From contig CAJQUW010002215.1 in NCBI GenBank assembly GCA_907163375.1, positions 434,001 to 498,000 of the forward strand: 64,000 nucleotides of DNA, given 5' to 3'. Shown here piece after piece: positions 1 to 11,532 of the stretch; the stretch's first letter is position 1; each line of letters begins with the position of its first letter. The notes under the pieces are model-generated. The model was not told the DNA's origin. It did not search any database and saw nothing but the letters and a program-made list of their open reading frames with translations. The translations under genes and the position numbers were made by a program. Source of the stretch: Prostheceraeus crozeri. Its lineage: Eukaryota > Platyhelminthes > Polycladida > Euryleptidae.

Positions 1-108
1 AGAAAATCATACTCAGCATAGAATGATAAAAGCCGGTATTCAATCTGATATGTTTGAAAAAATGCAGCTAACCGAACAAGTAAAAACTGATTTTAAAAAA
101 AACTATGG
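1..108 (+). pseudogene. Small coiled-coil Polinton protein, C-terminal end
   Basis: The translated stretch MIKAGIQSDMFEKMQ is nearly identical to the end of the small protein at 58258-58441 in the second copy. The beginning lies outside the window. The protein is short, charged and coiled-coil-like. Its function is unknown. It is followed at once by the next element gene. Confidence 0.6.
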
Positions 109-739
109 AACCATTTAAAACTATTGAAAAAGAACTTAGAAATAATGATAAACAAATTAATATAACAGATCCAGAACACAAAACTATATTAGATGACCAT
201 GGATTACTAGAATCAAACTTTAATAAGAAATTACCAAAATCTATGCAATTTGAACATTCTATTTCATTTATAGATGGAAAAACATAACCTAGATTTTATC
301 TCGGATAAAAAGAAATATTTCCACAACCTTTTCGAGGTTTAATTTTATCTCCAGATAAATCTCCTTTTAGTTTAGATAGAAATTTTGTTGATCTTTTAAG
401 AGGAGCAGATTTAAATAATTATGCTGTAGAAGATCTCATAAAATATAAAGCTATGTTAGATAGAGTTGGTGAAGCAAAATCTCTTAGACGTTATAAACAA
501 TTAGAGAATTTATTATCAACGGGAGTTTAAGTAGAAAAGGTTTTAAAACAGAAACAACTGTATTTTTACCAGATGATCCACAAGAATTACTAAATAGATT
601 AAATATTTTAATATCTGCAACAAAAGAAGGACATAATTCTAGTTTCAATGAAATTCATGATATATTGAAAAGACTGTTAGAAAAGAAGATACTAAATGAA
701 GAGAATTATAAAAGTATAGCTGAAATATGTTGTTTTTAA
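105..739 (+). pseudogene. Conserved Polinton protein of unknown function
   Basis: Part of the fossil element, homologous to 58438-59085 in the second copy. The C-terminal part has a PDDPQELLNRL motif followed by a short helical region (NEIHDILKRLL), a pattern I associate with an uncharacterised protein found in many Polintons. The N-terminal half is charged. It starts where the preceding small gene ends, as in the second copy, so the two are probably expressed together. It is broken. Confidence 0.6.
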
Positions 740-805
740 TTTTTTTATAAAAAAATATATTTCGTTCCAGAGGAAAAAACATTTATTTAAAATTTTAACT
801 AAAAA

Positions 806-1594
806 ATGCGTTCAGCAGATTCAGACAAAATTAATAATCATTTAGAAAATCTAACAGAGATTTTGGGTTCATCAAAATTTAGTACGACGTTAAAAATTAT
901 AACAACTGCTTCATCACACACTTGTAATTTAGAACCCATTCTACATTTGGAACAAAATAAAAATTATCAAATTGCATTGACTAGTTTCTCCACATTTAAC
1001 ACTATTCAAAACGTTATCAAAGATGTGAATGATCAATTTAGATATTCTACTGATAAAGGTAAAACGTGGAAAATACTAACTTTTCTTCCTGGTTCTTACG
1101 AAGTTGAATCAATATCAAATGAAATTAAGAGACATTTAGGTATACCATTTGAAGATAAGAAACAACTACATTTTGCAGTTGAACCGGCAGTTAATAAATT
1201 TTCTCTTACTCTAGACGAAAATCATCAAGTTGATTTTAATCATGATAGATCATTGTCAAAACTATTAGGATTTAATAAACAAACCTATAGTCAAGGTTAT
1301 CATTTAGGTGAGAAGATTGCTAAAATAACTGCAGTAAATTCAATTGTTGTACATTGTGACATTATTGAAGGAGGATATATAAATGGTAAATTGTCAAATT
1401 TAATATTCAGTTTTCCAGCTTTAACTGTACCCATTGGTTATAGATTAAATGTATCTCCACAAACATTAATATATTTCCCTATTACAAGAAAATCTATTAA
1501 CAACATTAACATTAGAATCACTGATGAGAAAGGACAAGAAATAAATTTTGGAGGTGAAGAGATTATGATAGATCTTTTGGTTAGAGAAGTTTAA
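806..1594 (+). CDS. Polinton penton/minor-capsid-like protein (262 aa)
   Basis: This 262-aa frame looks whole within a broken element. It belongs to the conserved Polinton/adintovirus family with signatures FSTFNTI, FRYSTDKGKTW, PGSYEVESI, VVHCDIIEGGYING and a C-terminal NINIRITDEKGQ...FGGEEIMIDLLVRE. From family knowledge it is probably a structural protein, predicted as a penton or minor capsid protein; this is inferred, not shown here. The start ATG is preceded by ACTAAAAAATG, the start motif of this element. It is about 94% identical to 59144-59947. It sits just upstream of the packaging ATPase. Confidence 0.75.
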   Translation: MRSADSDKINNHLENLTEILGSSKFSTTLKIITTASSHTCNLEPILHLEQNKNYQIALTSFSTFNTIQNVIKDVNDQFRYSTDKGKTWKILTFLPGSYEVESISNEIKRHLGIPFEDKKQLHFAVEPAVNKFSLTLDENHQVDFNHDRSLSKLLGFNKQTYSQGYHLGEKIAKITAVNSIVVHCDIIEGGYINGKLSNLIFSFPALTVPIGYRLNVSPQTLIYFPITRKSINNINIRITDEKGQEINFGGEEIMIDLLVREV

Positions 1595-1632
1595 TTTTCT
1601 TCTTCTTAAAAATAAAAATTTTTTATTAAAAA

Positions 1633-2095
1633 ATGAGTGAAGTGAAATTCAATAGAAAAGAACTTAAATTTAATCATCATCCAAATTTATCTAATAAAGT
1701 TTTGTCAGTTATTTGTGGAAGATCAGGATGTGGAAAAACATGTTTATTATTTAAAATTTTAACGACTCCAAATTTTCTTGATTGTAACAATCTTATAATT
1801 TATACAACAACAGTAGAACAACCCGTCTATTAATTTTTGAAATACGGATTTGAAAATAATCTTAAAAAATGCAATTGCTTCATTATTCAAAGAATATGAA
1901 AAATCTGAAGATGAAGAAGAAATAAGTTCGTGGTGTGAAGAAGCAGCAAAAAATAATCAGTTAGTGGAATCCAATAGAAATAAGCATATAAAAATACAAT
2001 TAATAGATGATGGTGATAATATGCAAGATCCTAGTAAACTAGATAAAACAATAAAACATTGTGTAATTTTTGATGATTGTGTTAATGATAGAAAT
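1633..2095 (+). pseudogene. FtsK/HerA (A32-like) DNA-packaging ATPase part
   Basis: Walker A motif GRSGCGKT lies at residues 29-36 and is followed by a short helix. A Walker B-like strand HCVIFDDC lies near the end of the part. These features and the position beside the capsid genes fit the genome-packaging ATPase of Polintons and related viruses, which pumps DNA into capsids. The start follows ATTAAAAAATG. The second copy has the same gene at 60050-60816. Broken. Confidence 0.8.
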
Positions 2096-2109
2096 CATCA
2101 GATTCTTGT

Positions 2110-4519
2110 TTACATATTACATTTATTTGTTGTTGTTGTAATTTTTCAGATGAAAATAAATCTTTCATTACTAAATGGAAATCATATTTAGAACCATTGT
2201 AGAAATATAAAGGAACAAAGTTATATTTAAATTTATTAGCATTAAGATTACAAGAATTATGTGCTGCACCTCTATATAATCCATTTAGATGATCATGATC
2301 TTTTAGTTTATCAAGATATCTACCTTTGCCACTTTTATAATTATTTGTAGATTCTTTTCCACAGTAATAACTTTTGTTTCATCAATAAAATTATATTTTT
2401 TTTCATACGTCAATGGAAGCATTGGTATATTTGTTTCAAGCAATTGTGAAAAACGACCTTGTAATTCTTCTACTTTCCTTGTAAACATTTCTGAACTATC
2501 TTCACCATAGTATTGATAATATTCTGATTTAAATAATTCATGATAATTTGAATGAATGCACATTCCCCAACATAATGGTTCTTGTTCAAATAAATATTTT
2601 TCTTTACTTTGTTCAGGTGCACTTTTTTTATATTTACCATTATCAGAATTTTGTGTTATGTTAACATTGTATGCTTCGAAATCACAATAAATAGTAAAGG
2701 GTACTTTATTTTTGAAATTATGTCTATTATATATTAAATAATCATCTTTAGGAAAAGTATTTTCAACTGCATCATTTTGTTGACAATTCTCCAAATGTCT
2801 ATTCATTTCTTCTTTAGTTCTAAAGCTCGTCATACATTGGAGACAGGGAAAATTAGCATTATCTGAAGTTTTTGTAAATATAGAAACATCTTTACACAAT
2901 ATAAGATGACCCTGATAATATAATATATTCGCATGTGCTCATTGTTTTGTTTGTTTTATTTTTTCAATTTTATCTTGATTTATTTCATGTGTTAAATCGA
3001 TATATCTTGTAAGATAATTTGTATACTGTTGTAAATTTTGATTTAAAATTTCTAACTGATAATTATTTTCATTATTAAAATGTTCTTTATATTGTTGATG
3101 ACATTTTTTAAAACATACATTTATTTTTTGATTGGTTTCATTTAATTCTTTATCTTCTTCATTTAATTCTTCATTTAATTATTGAGTTGTTTCTATCTTA
3201 ATTTTATATTTATGGAGATATTCTAGTAGTAACATTTTTGATTGTTGAAAATAGTCTGCTTTACATATTGATAAAATTCTATTTAAAATTTGTAATTTTT
3301 GATGATATTCTGACATTGAATATTAATAATTGGAATCATAATCATAATTAAAACTACGTCCTTTATAACTATTATGATGAATCATTATTGGTGATAATGT
3401 TTTAACAATTTCAAATTTTTCAGTACATATTATATTTCCTTGGTAAAAATATTGTGATGTATGTAATTTCCTCTATTATTATATACCATTTCTGATTGAC
3501 ATAAATTTTTATTAATCAAATAAAATTTTTTTGAATCTGAGTAAAATGGAGTAATGTCACCAATAGAAACATATTTCACATTTAAGTCAAAAACATTTAC
3601 TTCTATTAAATTTTTATTCTTTTTATGAAACTTCATTAACCCATTATAATCATATGGAAATTCATATAAGCCATCAGAGAGATCAAATTCCTTTATTTTT
3701 CTTTATTATAATGACTTAGTCTTTCTTTGTGATATTTTGCAGGATGTAAATGTGCTATAACACTCCACAGAAAACAATAATCATCTTCATTTTTTATGTT
3801 GATTATTTTTGGTGAACTGAAAGGAAGGGGTATGTAACTACCACCAGTATTATTTTTATATTTGTCAACAACTATTTTCTTAGATATTATTTTGACAAAT
3901 CTCCAACCAGATTCACGCAACTGGGCTTCAATTATACAATTTTCTAATTTAAGTATCATTTGTTCAAATATGGGTTGTATATCATTTACATTATGAATTT
4001 CTTGTGAATTTGTAAAATGTCCTTGTATTTTTTCTTCAGGAATTCCATCACGTCCAGTTTTTGTATAAAGTACTTCTACATTCATATAACATTTTAAAGA
4101 TTTCTCAAATATATTATAGAAGTTTGTTAATACATCATAAAAAGTTTCATCGGTTTCATTATGTTCAACAGACTCATCAAATAAACATTTTATATCTGTT
4201 ACAACTTTATCAAATTCATCTATTTCTTTAAATTCATCAGTGTCGCTAAATAAATATCTTCCATCTGTTACATGTTCATCCTCACTATTAAAAGCTTTTT
4301 ATATTCCGAATGTGAATAATCGTCAAATATTTTTTTAACTTTTATATCAGTAGGTAATGTTTCTAGATAGTCTTTATAATTAGTTAATTTTGATATATCT
4401 TCTTCATTATCTCGATCTACATTTGTAAATGCATTTTACTTTTTAAATTAGATTGATAACATCTTTTTGTTTGCAACTTTCATTTACATAAGACACAATA
4501 AACATTTCCATTTTCCATT
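2110..4519 (-). pseudogene. Protein-primed family B DNA polymerase (PolB), broken
   Basis: Polinton-type PolB part on the minus strand. Visible pieces include a C2H2-like finger (CLQCMTSF...HLENC), the exonuclease I motif YCDFEAYN, and near the N-terminus the YCFLWSVIAHLHP block typical of Polinton PolB. The likely start at 4519 is preceded by TTTAAAAAATGG and opens with a Cys-rich stretch (NVYCVLC). PolB would replicate the element's DNA from a protein primer. This copy is heavily broken and shorter than the one at 60902-64000. Confidence 0.85.
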
Positions 4520-4609
4520 TTTTAAAGAAAAAAATTGTGTTTTAATTTTATTCAAAAAATCTTTTAAATTTTAGATTTTATAAATCTTATAATTTTTTTT
4601 AAACAAAGG

Positions 4610-4988
4610 GAGGAAGATTTAATTGATGCAATGTTTTTAAATCATAAATTGTTAAATGTTCTTTATTAATTAACCACCATAAATTATTGTATGCCAAAAA
4701 TGCTCAGAAACTTCTTAAACAAAGTGGAAAATCATTTGTTTTAGTATATTTTGATATACCATGTTTTATTTTATAATCTTTTACAAATTGCACATATTAA
4801 TGGTGATAATGAAATTTAACTTTTTGTTTTGGTGTAAGAGGATTTGTAGGATGACGATAATGTTTTAAAACTGGTAAATGTTCTATTTTATACATTTTGT
4901 CGTGTAAATTTTTATCGTTGAAATTTTTATCGTGTAAATTTTTATCGTGAAACTTTTTTCTCCAAGATTCATTTATTGCATCGAACAT
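4610..4988 (-). pseudogene. Unrecognised small Polinton protein
   Basis: A minus-strand protein starting at 4988 after TCTAAAAAATG. It opens MFDAINESWRKKF and carries short repeats of H/N-DKNL/F. Further on are hydrophobic segments such as NNLWWLINKEHL and LNLPPFV. It lies between PolB and the fibre-like gene and is transcribed away from the latter. I do not recognise a family. Broken. Confidence 0.45.
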
Positions 4989-5024
4989 TTTTTAGAGACA
5001 AAATTACTTGCTTATTGTTAAAAA
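4989..5024. promoter_or_regulatory. Divergent start region with two TAAAAAATG-type motifs
   Basis: Only 36 bp separate the minus-strand start at 4988 from the plus-strand start at 5025. Both ends carry the element's start motif (TCTAAAAAATG on minus, GTTAAAAAATG on plus). There is no room for separate ordinary promoters, so this is the clearest place to see the motif acting as a shared promoter or leader element. Confidence 0.5.
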
Positions 5025-5844
5025 ATGTTGTTACCAAATGTTGGTGGAGGTGCATATATCCCGAATAATCGTGAATCAGAAATAGAAATAGAAAACTATA
5101 TCATGAAAACTGGAGACGTTTTATCTGGTCCATTGCATCTTTATATTCTTCCTCAACAAAATACAGAGTTAACAAATAAACAATATGTTGATGCACAAAT
5201 CAATGACTTAAAAGAAAAATATATAAACGATGTTTTGGTTCCACTGATGAATGAATTAAAGTTGCTTAAACTTAATGGCAAATCATTAAACGAAAAATTA
5301 TTAAAACTTGATAAAAAGGATAGAGAGCTAGAAGCAGATATAGCAAAACTTTTTAAAAAAATTCAGAACAATCAGAAATTTTAATATTACTTTCTTTAAA
5401 GTTAAAATCTGCAGTCATTAAAAATAAACATCAGATGCAACTATTGAAAGAACAATTAGAAAATGAATTAGAAAAACTTCCTAAAAAAATTTTTAAAAAT
5501 TCAAATAAGCTACAAGCTACATTCCAAAAAAGTGTTGATGAATTAAGTTCTAAAATTACTCAACAAATGAAAAAGATGAATAGAATAATAAATGAAGTAA
5601 ACTCACTTAATCAAAAAGTTGATAAAATGAAAACTCTTAAAATCAATTTAGAAAATGAAATTTGCAAGAAAAAGCTAAAGAAAATAAAGAGCAGTTAGAT
5701 GCTGTTAAAAAACAGTTAGATGTTCTTAAAGTTCAATTGAATGCTCTTAAAACGGCGTTGAAGATGAATCAGGAGAAAATGCAAGTTAATAGAAAAGAAA
5801 TTAAAATACATCACACGCTGCTTGACGCAATAGATAAAGTGTAA
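5025..5844 (+). pseudogene. Fibre-like protein: tail-fibre motif plus long coiled coil
   Basis: The first 60 residues hold GDVLSGPL (30-37) and ELTNKQYVDAQI (48-59). This spacing and wording match the G-D-x-M-x-G-P-L ... T-K-x-Y-V-D motif of phage tail fibres and some viral attachment fibres. The rest, to about 5844, is Lys/Glu/Leu-rich heptad sequence that should form a long trimeric coiled coil. A receptor-binding fibre is the likely role (inferred). The start follows GTTAAAAAATG. Broken. Confidence 0.6.
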
Positions 5845-5979
5845 CAGAAAATTAATAAAGTTATCACGCGGTTGTTGTCCATTCACACACGTAAGTCTTA
5901 ATGGCACCAAAGGTACTCAGGTTACTAACTAATCATAAACGTAAATATTTTTCCCAAAAGTCAAATTTATTCCTAAAAA

Positions 5980-6479
5980 ATGCCTATAATTTATAAACAC
6001 AATCTTAGACATTTTGCTTCAAATCAAAAGATAGCACATGAACCATCTATGAAATCTGTTTATCATTATAACAATGTAGAAACTATTCAAAAAGAAGGAG
6101 ATAGTGTAAACACCGGAGCTGGAATATTTTCTGGAATCAGTGATAACATAGGAAGTATCGTTAATGTTATTAAAAATAATAAAGATTTGATTACATCTGC
6201 TGCAAAAGAAGCAGCTGCCATAGGTAGTTGTTACAGCTAGTGCAATATCAAATGCTGTTAAGTCTCAAAACGAATTAAAACAACTAGAAACTATTCGTAA
6301 ACTTAAGAATGATTCTGAAGAACTAAAAAAGTTAAAAAAAACTTTCAGAGGAAACAAAAAATAAAATTGCTAACATAGCAGTGACAGGTGAAACCTTGAG
6401 GAGTGGTACTCCATCAGAGAGTAAACAGGAGAAGAAATCAATTGAAGAAATAAGAGGCAATGGTTTAGCAAAATTCTAA
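5980..6479 (+). pseudogene. Small Polinton virion-type protein with amphipathic segment
   Basis: The start follows CCTAAAAAATG. The N-terminus is basic and is followed by GAGIFSGISDNIGSIVNVI and an Ala-rich stretch, then charged helices. The composition recalls small core or membrane-active proteins encoded beside capsid genes in adenovirus-like elements, but no family can be named. It lies directly before the major capsid protein. Broken. Confidence 0.45.
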
Positions 6480-6560
6480 AATATATTCGAAAAGGAAACC
6501 TAAGAAAAATATTTTTTCTGTGTGTGAGAAAAATAAAAAAGTCAAATTATTTTTTATAAG

Positions 6561-7894
6561 AATGTCTTCTCTTATGGAAAATAAATTTAGATTAGACGAT
6601 CCTCCGTTCGTCAGTTGCAATCAAAAAAGAATGACTATATAAGAATTGCTATGATTCCCGGATCTTCTAGTAGAGTAAATACTGGAGGAGATATAATCTT
6701 TGAAGTTGATAATCAACAAAGTTATTTATATTTACCTGATTCCTTTTTACACTGTGAATATTCTTTATATAGTGATGCCAATTGTACAACACCATTACCA
6801 GATACCGATAATATTGCATTAGAGAATAATTTCTTTCCAAGATTATTTACACAAATGCGTTTAGATGTTGCAACTCAAAGTATAGAAACAATAAGTGATT
6901 CTCCAGGTGTAATTGATACAATGCTTAGATTTGTAACAATTGGTGAAAATAATAAAAAGTATGAAATCGAAGGTTGGTTTCCTGATACTAGTGATGATAT
7001 AATTAGTGACGATTTAACTCACGCTGGAACAGATGCAGCAGGAATTGCGAAAGATGTAGAAAATATTGCAAATCATTTAAATAAAACAAACAATAGTGCA
7101 TATAAAGAAAGACGTGAGTTTAACAAGAAAAGTAAACAGACAGTAAATTGGTCATTGTCTCCATTATTCGGATATTTAGATTATGACAAAATATCATATC
7201 AATTAAAATTTAAATTAATAATTCATCCCACAGCAAATAATGAATTAATCTTTTATGGTAAGACTGGAAAAAAAGAATATTTAAAAATTGACAGACTTGA
7301 ATGGTGGATAAAACATATTACTCCTAGTTTAGAGGTTGAATTAACTATCGCAAAAAGATTAAATACCAACAAACCAATACCAGTAAATTTTCTAAAGCGT
7401 ACTGCTAGTTCTGTACCTTTTCTGAACAAACATTTAACTGGCATTTTACTAGAACTTCGAATACTCCAAGATATTTATTACTAACTTTTCAAAGAAATAA
7501 TTCTCCAAGTTTTGATAAGAACAATAATCTTTTTCATATTAATACAATTCGAAGTTTACAAGTTTCATGAAATCAAACACGATATCCAATTGATCCATTA
7601 AGATTCGATGATACTAATAATCAATTTATGGAAGGATATGATGCTTATCGAAATCTTTGTATAGAATTTGGAGTTGAACCACAATTAACTCCTGGAGATT
7701 GAAGTCATTTATATCCTGTTTTCTGTTTCGATTTAAGTGCACAATCTGAAGATATTATCAAGACTGGTTGTGATGTAACAATTAATATTGAAAAGAAAGA
7801 TTCCACAACTTCATTGATGGCTTATGGTTTATTGCTAGAAGATGTAAAATATTCTATTGAAATTCTTGATGGAAAGATGGCTAGGATAGGTTAA
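6561..7894 (+). pseudogene. Major capsid protein, double jelly-roll type, broken
   Basis: About 440 codons in extent, the usual size for Polinton major capsid proteins. Family-like features are an early SSRVNTGGDIIFEVDNQQS strand and YLYLPDSFLHCEYSL, then TMLRFV, and a late AYGLLLEDVKYSIEIL block ending the protein. The position after the small virion protein and before the pX-like gene fits Polinton order. A double jelly-roll fold is inferred from family knowledge. Broken. Confidence 0.75.
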
Positions 7895-7904
7895 TTAAAA
7901 TTTG

Positions 7905-8300
7905 TTCTTAACTTAAAATTCTTGGTAACTGAAAATTTGTTCTTAACTTAAAATTTTTTTCATAACTAGAATAGATTAAAAAGTTTCTTAGATTAAATTT
8001 TTTTCATAACTAGAATAGATTAAAAATTCTTAAATTAAACTTTTTTCATAACTAGAATAGATTAAAATTTTTGGTAGCTTAAAATTTGTTCTTAACTTAA
8101 AATTTTTTTCATAACTAGAATAGATTAAAAAGTTTCTTAGATTAAATTTTTTTCATAACTAGAATAGATTAAAAATTCTTAAATTAAACTTTTTTCATAA
8201 CTAGAGTAGATTAAAAAAATTCTTAGATTAAAATTTTTTCATAACTAGAATAGATTAAAAAAATTCTTAGGTTAAAATTTTTGGCAACTTAAAATTTTTT
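7905..8300. repeat. AT-rich tandem repeat, seven 42-44-bp units with a 149-bp higher-order copy
   Basis: The unit core CATAACTAGAATAGATTAAA begins at 7961, 8005, 8047, 8110, 8154, 8196 and 8240 (one unit has GTAG for ATAG). The spacing 44, 42, 63, 44, 42, 44 shows that a three-unit block was duplicated as a 149-bp higher-order repeat. It fills the gap between the capsid gene and the pX-like gene. A role in replication or transcription is possible but not shown. Confidence 0.9.
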
Positions 8301-8307
8301 ATTAAAA

Positions 8308-8790
8308 ATGTCGCAAGCGAAAAGTAATAATAATAAAACTGTTGAATTAAAATTACGTAACATTGTTGACAAAAATACACCTAAAACTATTACGATTAAC
8401 AAAAAGAAATATTACATAAGTAAACCAATGATGTAGAATATTAAATTACAAGAAGAAAAGAATGGTGGAATTCTCCCATTAATTCCACTAATAATAGGTG
8501 GCATAGCAGCATCAGGAAGTGTTGCAGGTGGGATAGCTGGCATTGTCCAAGCAGTAAATAAAAATAAATCAGAAATGGCAGCATTAGAAGAACAAAAACG
8601 TCATAATAGACCGTTGGAGAAAGTTGATAGAGGGCAAGGAATAGTAGAGAATTTTATTAGTAAATTAAATTTAGTTGATGAAGGAAAACGAGTTCTCAAA
8701 AACATTCTGCATAATGTTGATGATTTAATAGAAATAAAAGAAACTAAAGATGGTTCTGGAATATATCTAAGCCCTAGTATGATTAGGTAA
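8308..8790 (+). pseudogene. pX/mu-like virion core protein
   Basis: The start follows ATTAAAAATG. A basic N-terminus (KKKYYISKP) is followed by a Gly/Ile/Ala hydrophobic stretch, ILPLIPLIIGGIAASGSVAG, then a charged C-terminus. Basic tail plus a Leu-Ile-Pro-rich hydrophobic segment resembles adenovirus pX-type core proteins, which recur in Polintons and adintoviruses. It sits next to the PLA2 gene. Broken. Confidence 0.5.
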
Positions 8791-8816
8791 ACATTTATTT
8801 TATTCTATCTTTAAAA

Positions 8817-9330
8817 ATGAATTACACAAGTTTTACAAATTCTACAAGTTCTACAAATTCCAAAAATTTAATTAAATTAAAGATTTCTAATTTAGATTTA
8901 TTGAATTATCTCTTAAAAGTACATTCTGGCCATCGGCTGCACACCGGTGATGATTCAACTTCGTTGTACACCGGAGGTGATATACAAAAAACACTAGAAA
9001 GCTTTCCTGGATTTATTTGGAGTAAATATTCAAAAGAAAAACATCTTCCTGGTCATTCACTTACCGACCCAGGAACTCGATTAGATATAAGACTGGATGA
9101 GAATAATAATCCAAAACCAGGTGAAGAACCAATAAACAGAATTGATGCAGCAGCTTATAGACACGATTTAGCTTTTCGAAATCATGACCTAAAATCTCGT
9201 CATGTAGCTGATAGGAAAATGATAGAAGAATTAGATAATATTCAAAATCCTACATTTAGAGAAAAAATTGAAAGAATGTTTGTTAAGAAAGCTTTACAAG
9301 CTAAAATATTATTCGGTCAGGGTTTAGACA
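8817..9330 (+). CDS. Parvovirus-type phospholipase A2 domain protein
   Basis: A calcium-loop-like LPGHSLTDPGTRLD (residues 77-90) is followed by DAAAYRHDLAF with the catalytic His-Asp pair at 116-117. This is the arrangement of the VP1-unique PLA2 of parvoviruses and of PLA2-like proteins in some adintoviruses. The enzyme would cleave phospholipids and help virions leave the endosome (family knowledge). The start follows TTTAAAAATG. The frame stays open here and runs on into the neighbouring integrase region on the same strand. It is part of a broken element. Confidence 0.75.
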
Positions 9331-9339
9331 AAACACATA

Positions 9340-10190
9340 ACACTGAAACCTACGCGTCTGAAATCCACAAGGAATATAGAAAGCCGAAATATCTATTGAA
9401 GGTAAAAGTATTTAATAAAGATGATATTTGGAGTACTGATCTTATTCATATGTCGAATGAAAGAGACTCATACTCATAAAAATACGCGTTGACCGTTATA
9501 GATTTATATTCACGATACGCTTGAGTGAAGCCTTTAAAAAACAAAAGTGGTCTGTCAGCTAAATATGCGTTTGAAGAAATATTTAAGGAAAGTAATAGAA
9601 AACCAAAAAATTGTTTGTTGATAAAGGATCTGAGTTTTGTAATAGAAATGTCAAGCGACTATTTGATTTAGTTTATTCCACTGAAAATGCTGGAAAAGCC
9701 GTAAAAATAAAAAGATTTAATACAACGTTAAAAAATAAAATAATCAAGAAATTTACAGAACAAGGAAATCAGAAATGGTTGAAAATATTACCAGGAATTG
9801 TCGAAGAGTATAACAATAAGATTCATTCAAGTATTGAAAAAAACTCAAAGGAATGCTTCTAACGATCCAGACTTAATACGAAAGAAAATATTCGAAATTA
9901 ATCTTCGAATGAGAGTAATCCGAATTTACAGAAACACAAGCCGAAATTTAAGATTGGAGATAGAGTAAGGATATTTAAGTATAAGAATAAATTTGAAAAA
10001 GGTTTTGTTGGTTATTGGACTAAAGAAATATTTGAAGTTTGTAAAATAAATCAAACTTATCCAATTACTTATGAAATTGAAGATTTAGATGATGATGAAA
10101 TCAGAGGCAGATTTTGTGAAAATGAATTACAAATAACCGAGCTTTGGCTTCGCTTGAGCTTTAATTACAAGTGTCCTTTAGCTCTAACAT
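9340..10190 (+). pseudogene. Retroviral-type (rve) integrase of the Polinton, broken
   Basis: The first recognisable block is YRKPKYLLKVKVFNKDDIWSTDL, which holds the first acidic catalytic position. FVDKGSEFCN follows, holding the second Asp, and then a YNNKIHSSI block. The C-terminal piece, with KFKIGDRVRIFK, is a chromo/SH3-like DNA-binding domain. The integrase would insert the element into host DNA and is a hallmark of Polintons. It is close to the preceding PLA2 part. Broken. Confidence 0.85.
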
Positions 10191-10591
10191 AATATCAAGA
10201 AATGGTACTCCTTCCTGTAATTTGTATAAAACGTAAGGACATAACTGGCCCCAATAAGTAGTTCCTGGTTTTTGAATTTGAAATGCATTATAAAATACAT
10301 TTCCCAATATTTCTTTTTTACTTCATTTGTAGGGGGAAGTCCGCATGAATCGAACCAATAGTTTTCTACACTAGTATTCTTTTGCCCTGCTGACCAATGT
10401 ACTCCTTTTTGGTCTGACGTGTGGAGATTTGTTACAAAATTTATAGATGGCTTATTTTTTAAGAACTGTAATTCGTCTCTCATCAATACGTGAAAATTCT
10501 TTATTCCCAATTGAAAAGCAATTTTCTTTAGATCAAAATTCGTAGTTGCTTGCTTCCCATATAATTTTAAAAACTTGGTTATGCTAGTCAT
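10184..10591 (-). pseudogene. Adenain-like cysteine protease (maturation protease)
   Basis: About 135 residues, opening MTSITKFLKLYG. GVHWSA contains the candidate catalytic His (residue 65) and YWFDSCGLPP the candidate Asp (81), matching the adenovirus-type protease used by Polintons to mature virion proteins. The start is preceded by ATTATAAAATG, a weaker form of the element motif. It is convergent with the integrase gene. Treated as part of a broken element. Confidence 0.75.
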
Positions 10592-10839
10592 TTTATAATA
10601 AAAAAATTCTTATAGGGACCCCTAGAAGTTAGAAGAGGGATTCAGTGAAAAAAACTGTCGCATAATGATGACTTTCCTTACTACTTATTCGAATTTGAAA
10701 CGATTTAATTTAATCTAAATTAAAAAGTTACATTGTTTAACAGATTTCCTTTTTTCATGAACTTCTCAAAATGAGTTAGAAAAAAACTGAGTTCTAGATA
10801 GTTCCTGAATCACTGCTTGCTTACTTGCTTTTCAGATGT

Positions 10840-11275
10840 AGTTGTTCACAAAATCATTTGTCTTGAATGGCTTGCAATTGTGATGTCTCTTCATCTTGAG
10901 TTGATGATGTTCCTGGTTGTAGATTTAAAACAATTTGACTTGTTTTCATTGTCTTATTATAATAATCCGTTTCAAGTCGTTCATCAAGAGAACGTTTCAT
11001 TCTCGCCGTTTCACGCTTCACAATACATTGCTTTTGTAAAGTTCTTCGCTTGCGTTCTAATGCAGCAGCGCCTTTAACTTGGTTTAAAATTCGCTTTGAT
11101 ATTTCACACGACGTCAAGAAATCATCAAAATCAATATCACTAAAGTTTTCCAAACTTTTTTGTAGATCCACAGAATTTATGAAATGATTCTTCTTTACAA
11201 ATTCGTTGATCAGGCACACCTTTTTGCGATTTGTCCTTTTGTCGTTTCAATACGATCGCCCAGTTTTTACTCATC
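10840..11275 (-). pseudogene. Unrecognised basic protein of the Polinton right end
   Basis: A minus-strand region whose readable part includes KSLENFSDIDFDDFLTS and a Lys/Arg-rich helical stretch (ALERKRRTLQKQ...RETARMKRS). The basic helix could bind nucleic acid, but no family is recognised. It lies between the protease and the terminal repeat. Broken. Confidence 0.4.
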
Positions 11276-11420
11276 ATGAATGATAGAAGTGAATGAGATC
11301 AATTAAAATAAACTATATATCTAAATACTCCTTGAGAGAAGAACTTCATTCGTTAATGTGTTTCATCGTTGAAGTGATTGTTTAAAATTGCTATAACAAC
11401 TATCTTGCATATCGGTGTTA

Positions 11421-11532
11421 TCCTTATGCGTTCTAAATTCACAAGAAGAATTGTTTTTTATTGCTACCCTTATGTGTTCGAAATTCACAAGAAGAATTGC
11501 TTTTTTTATCGCTACCCTTATGTGTTTTAACC
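11421..11532. repeat. 47-bp tandem repeat, about 2.3 copies
   Basis: Units begin CCTTATGYGTTC and continue with AAATTCACAAGAAGAATTG; starts are near 11421, 11467 and 11516, the last partial. It lies inside the right end of the Polinton. No function is evident. Confidence 0.7.

Noticed and set aside
7905-8300. CRISPR-like array
   Set aside because: Units are nearly contiguous AT-rich tandem copies without unique spacers, inside a eukaryotic element.
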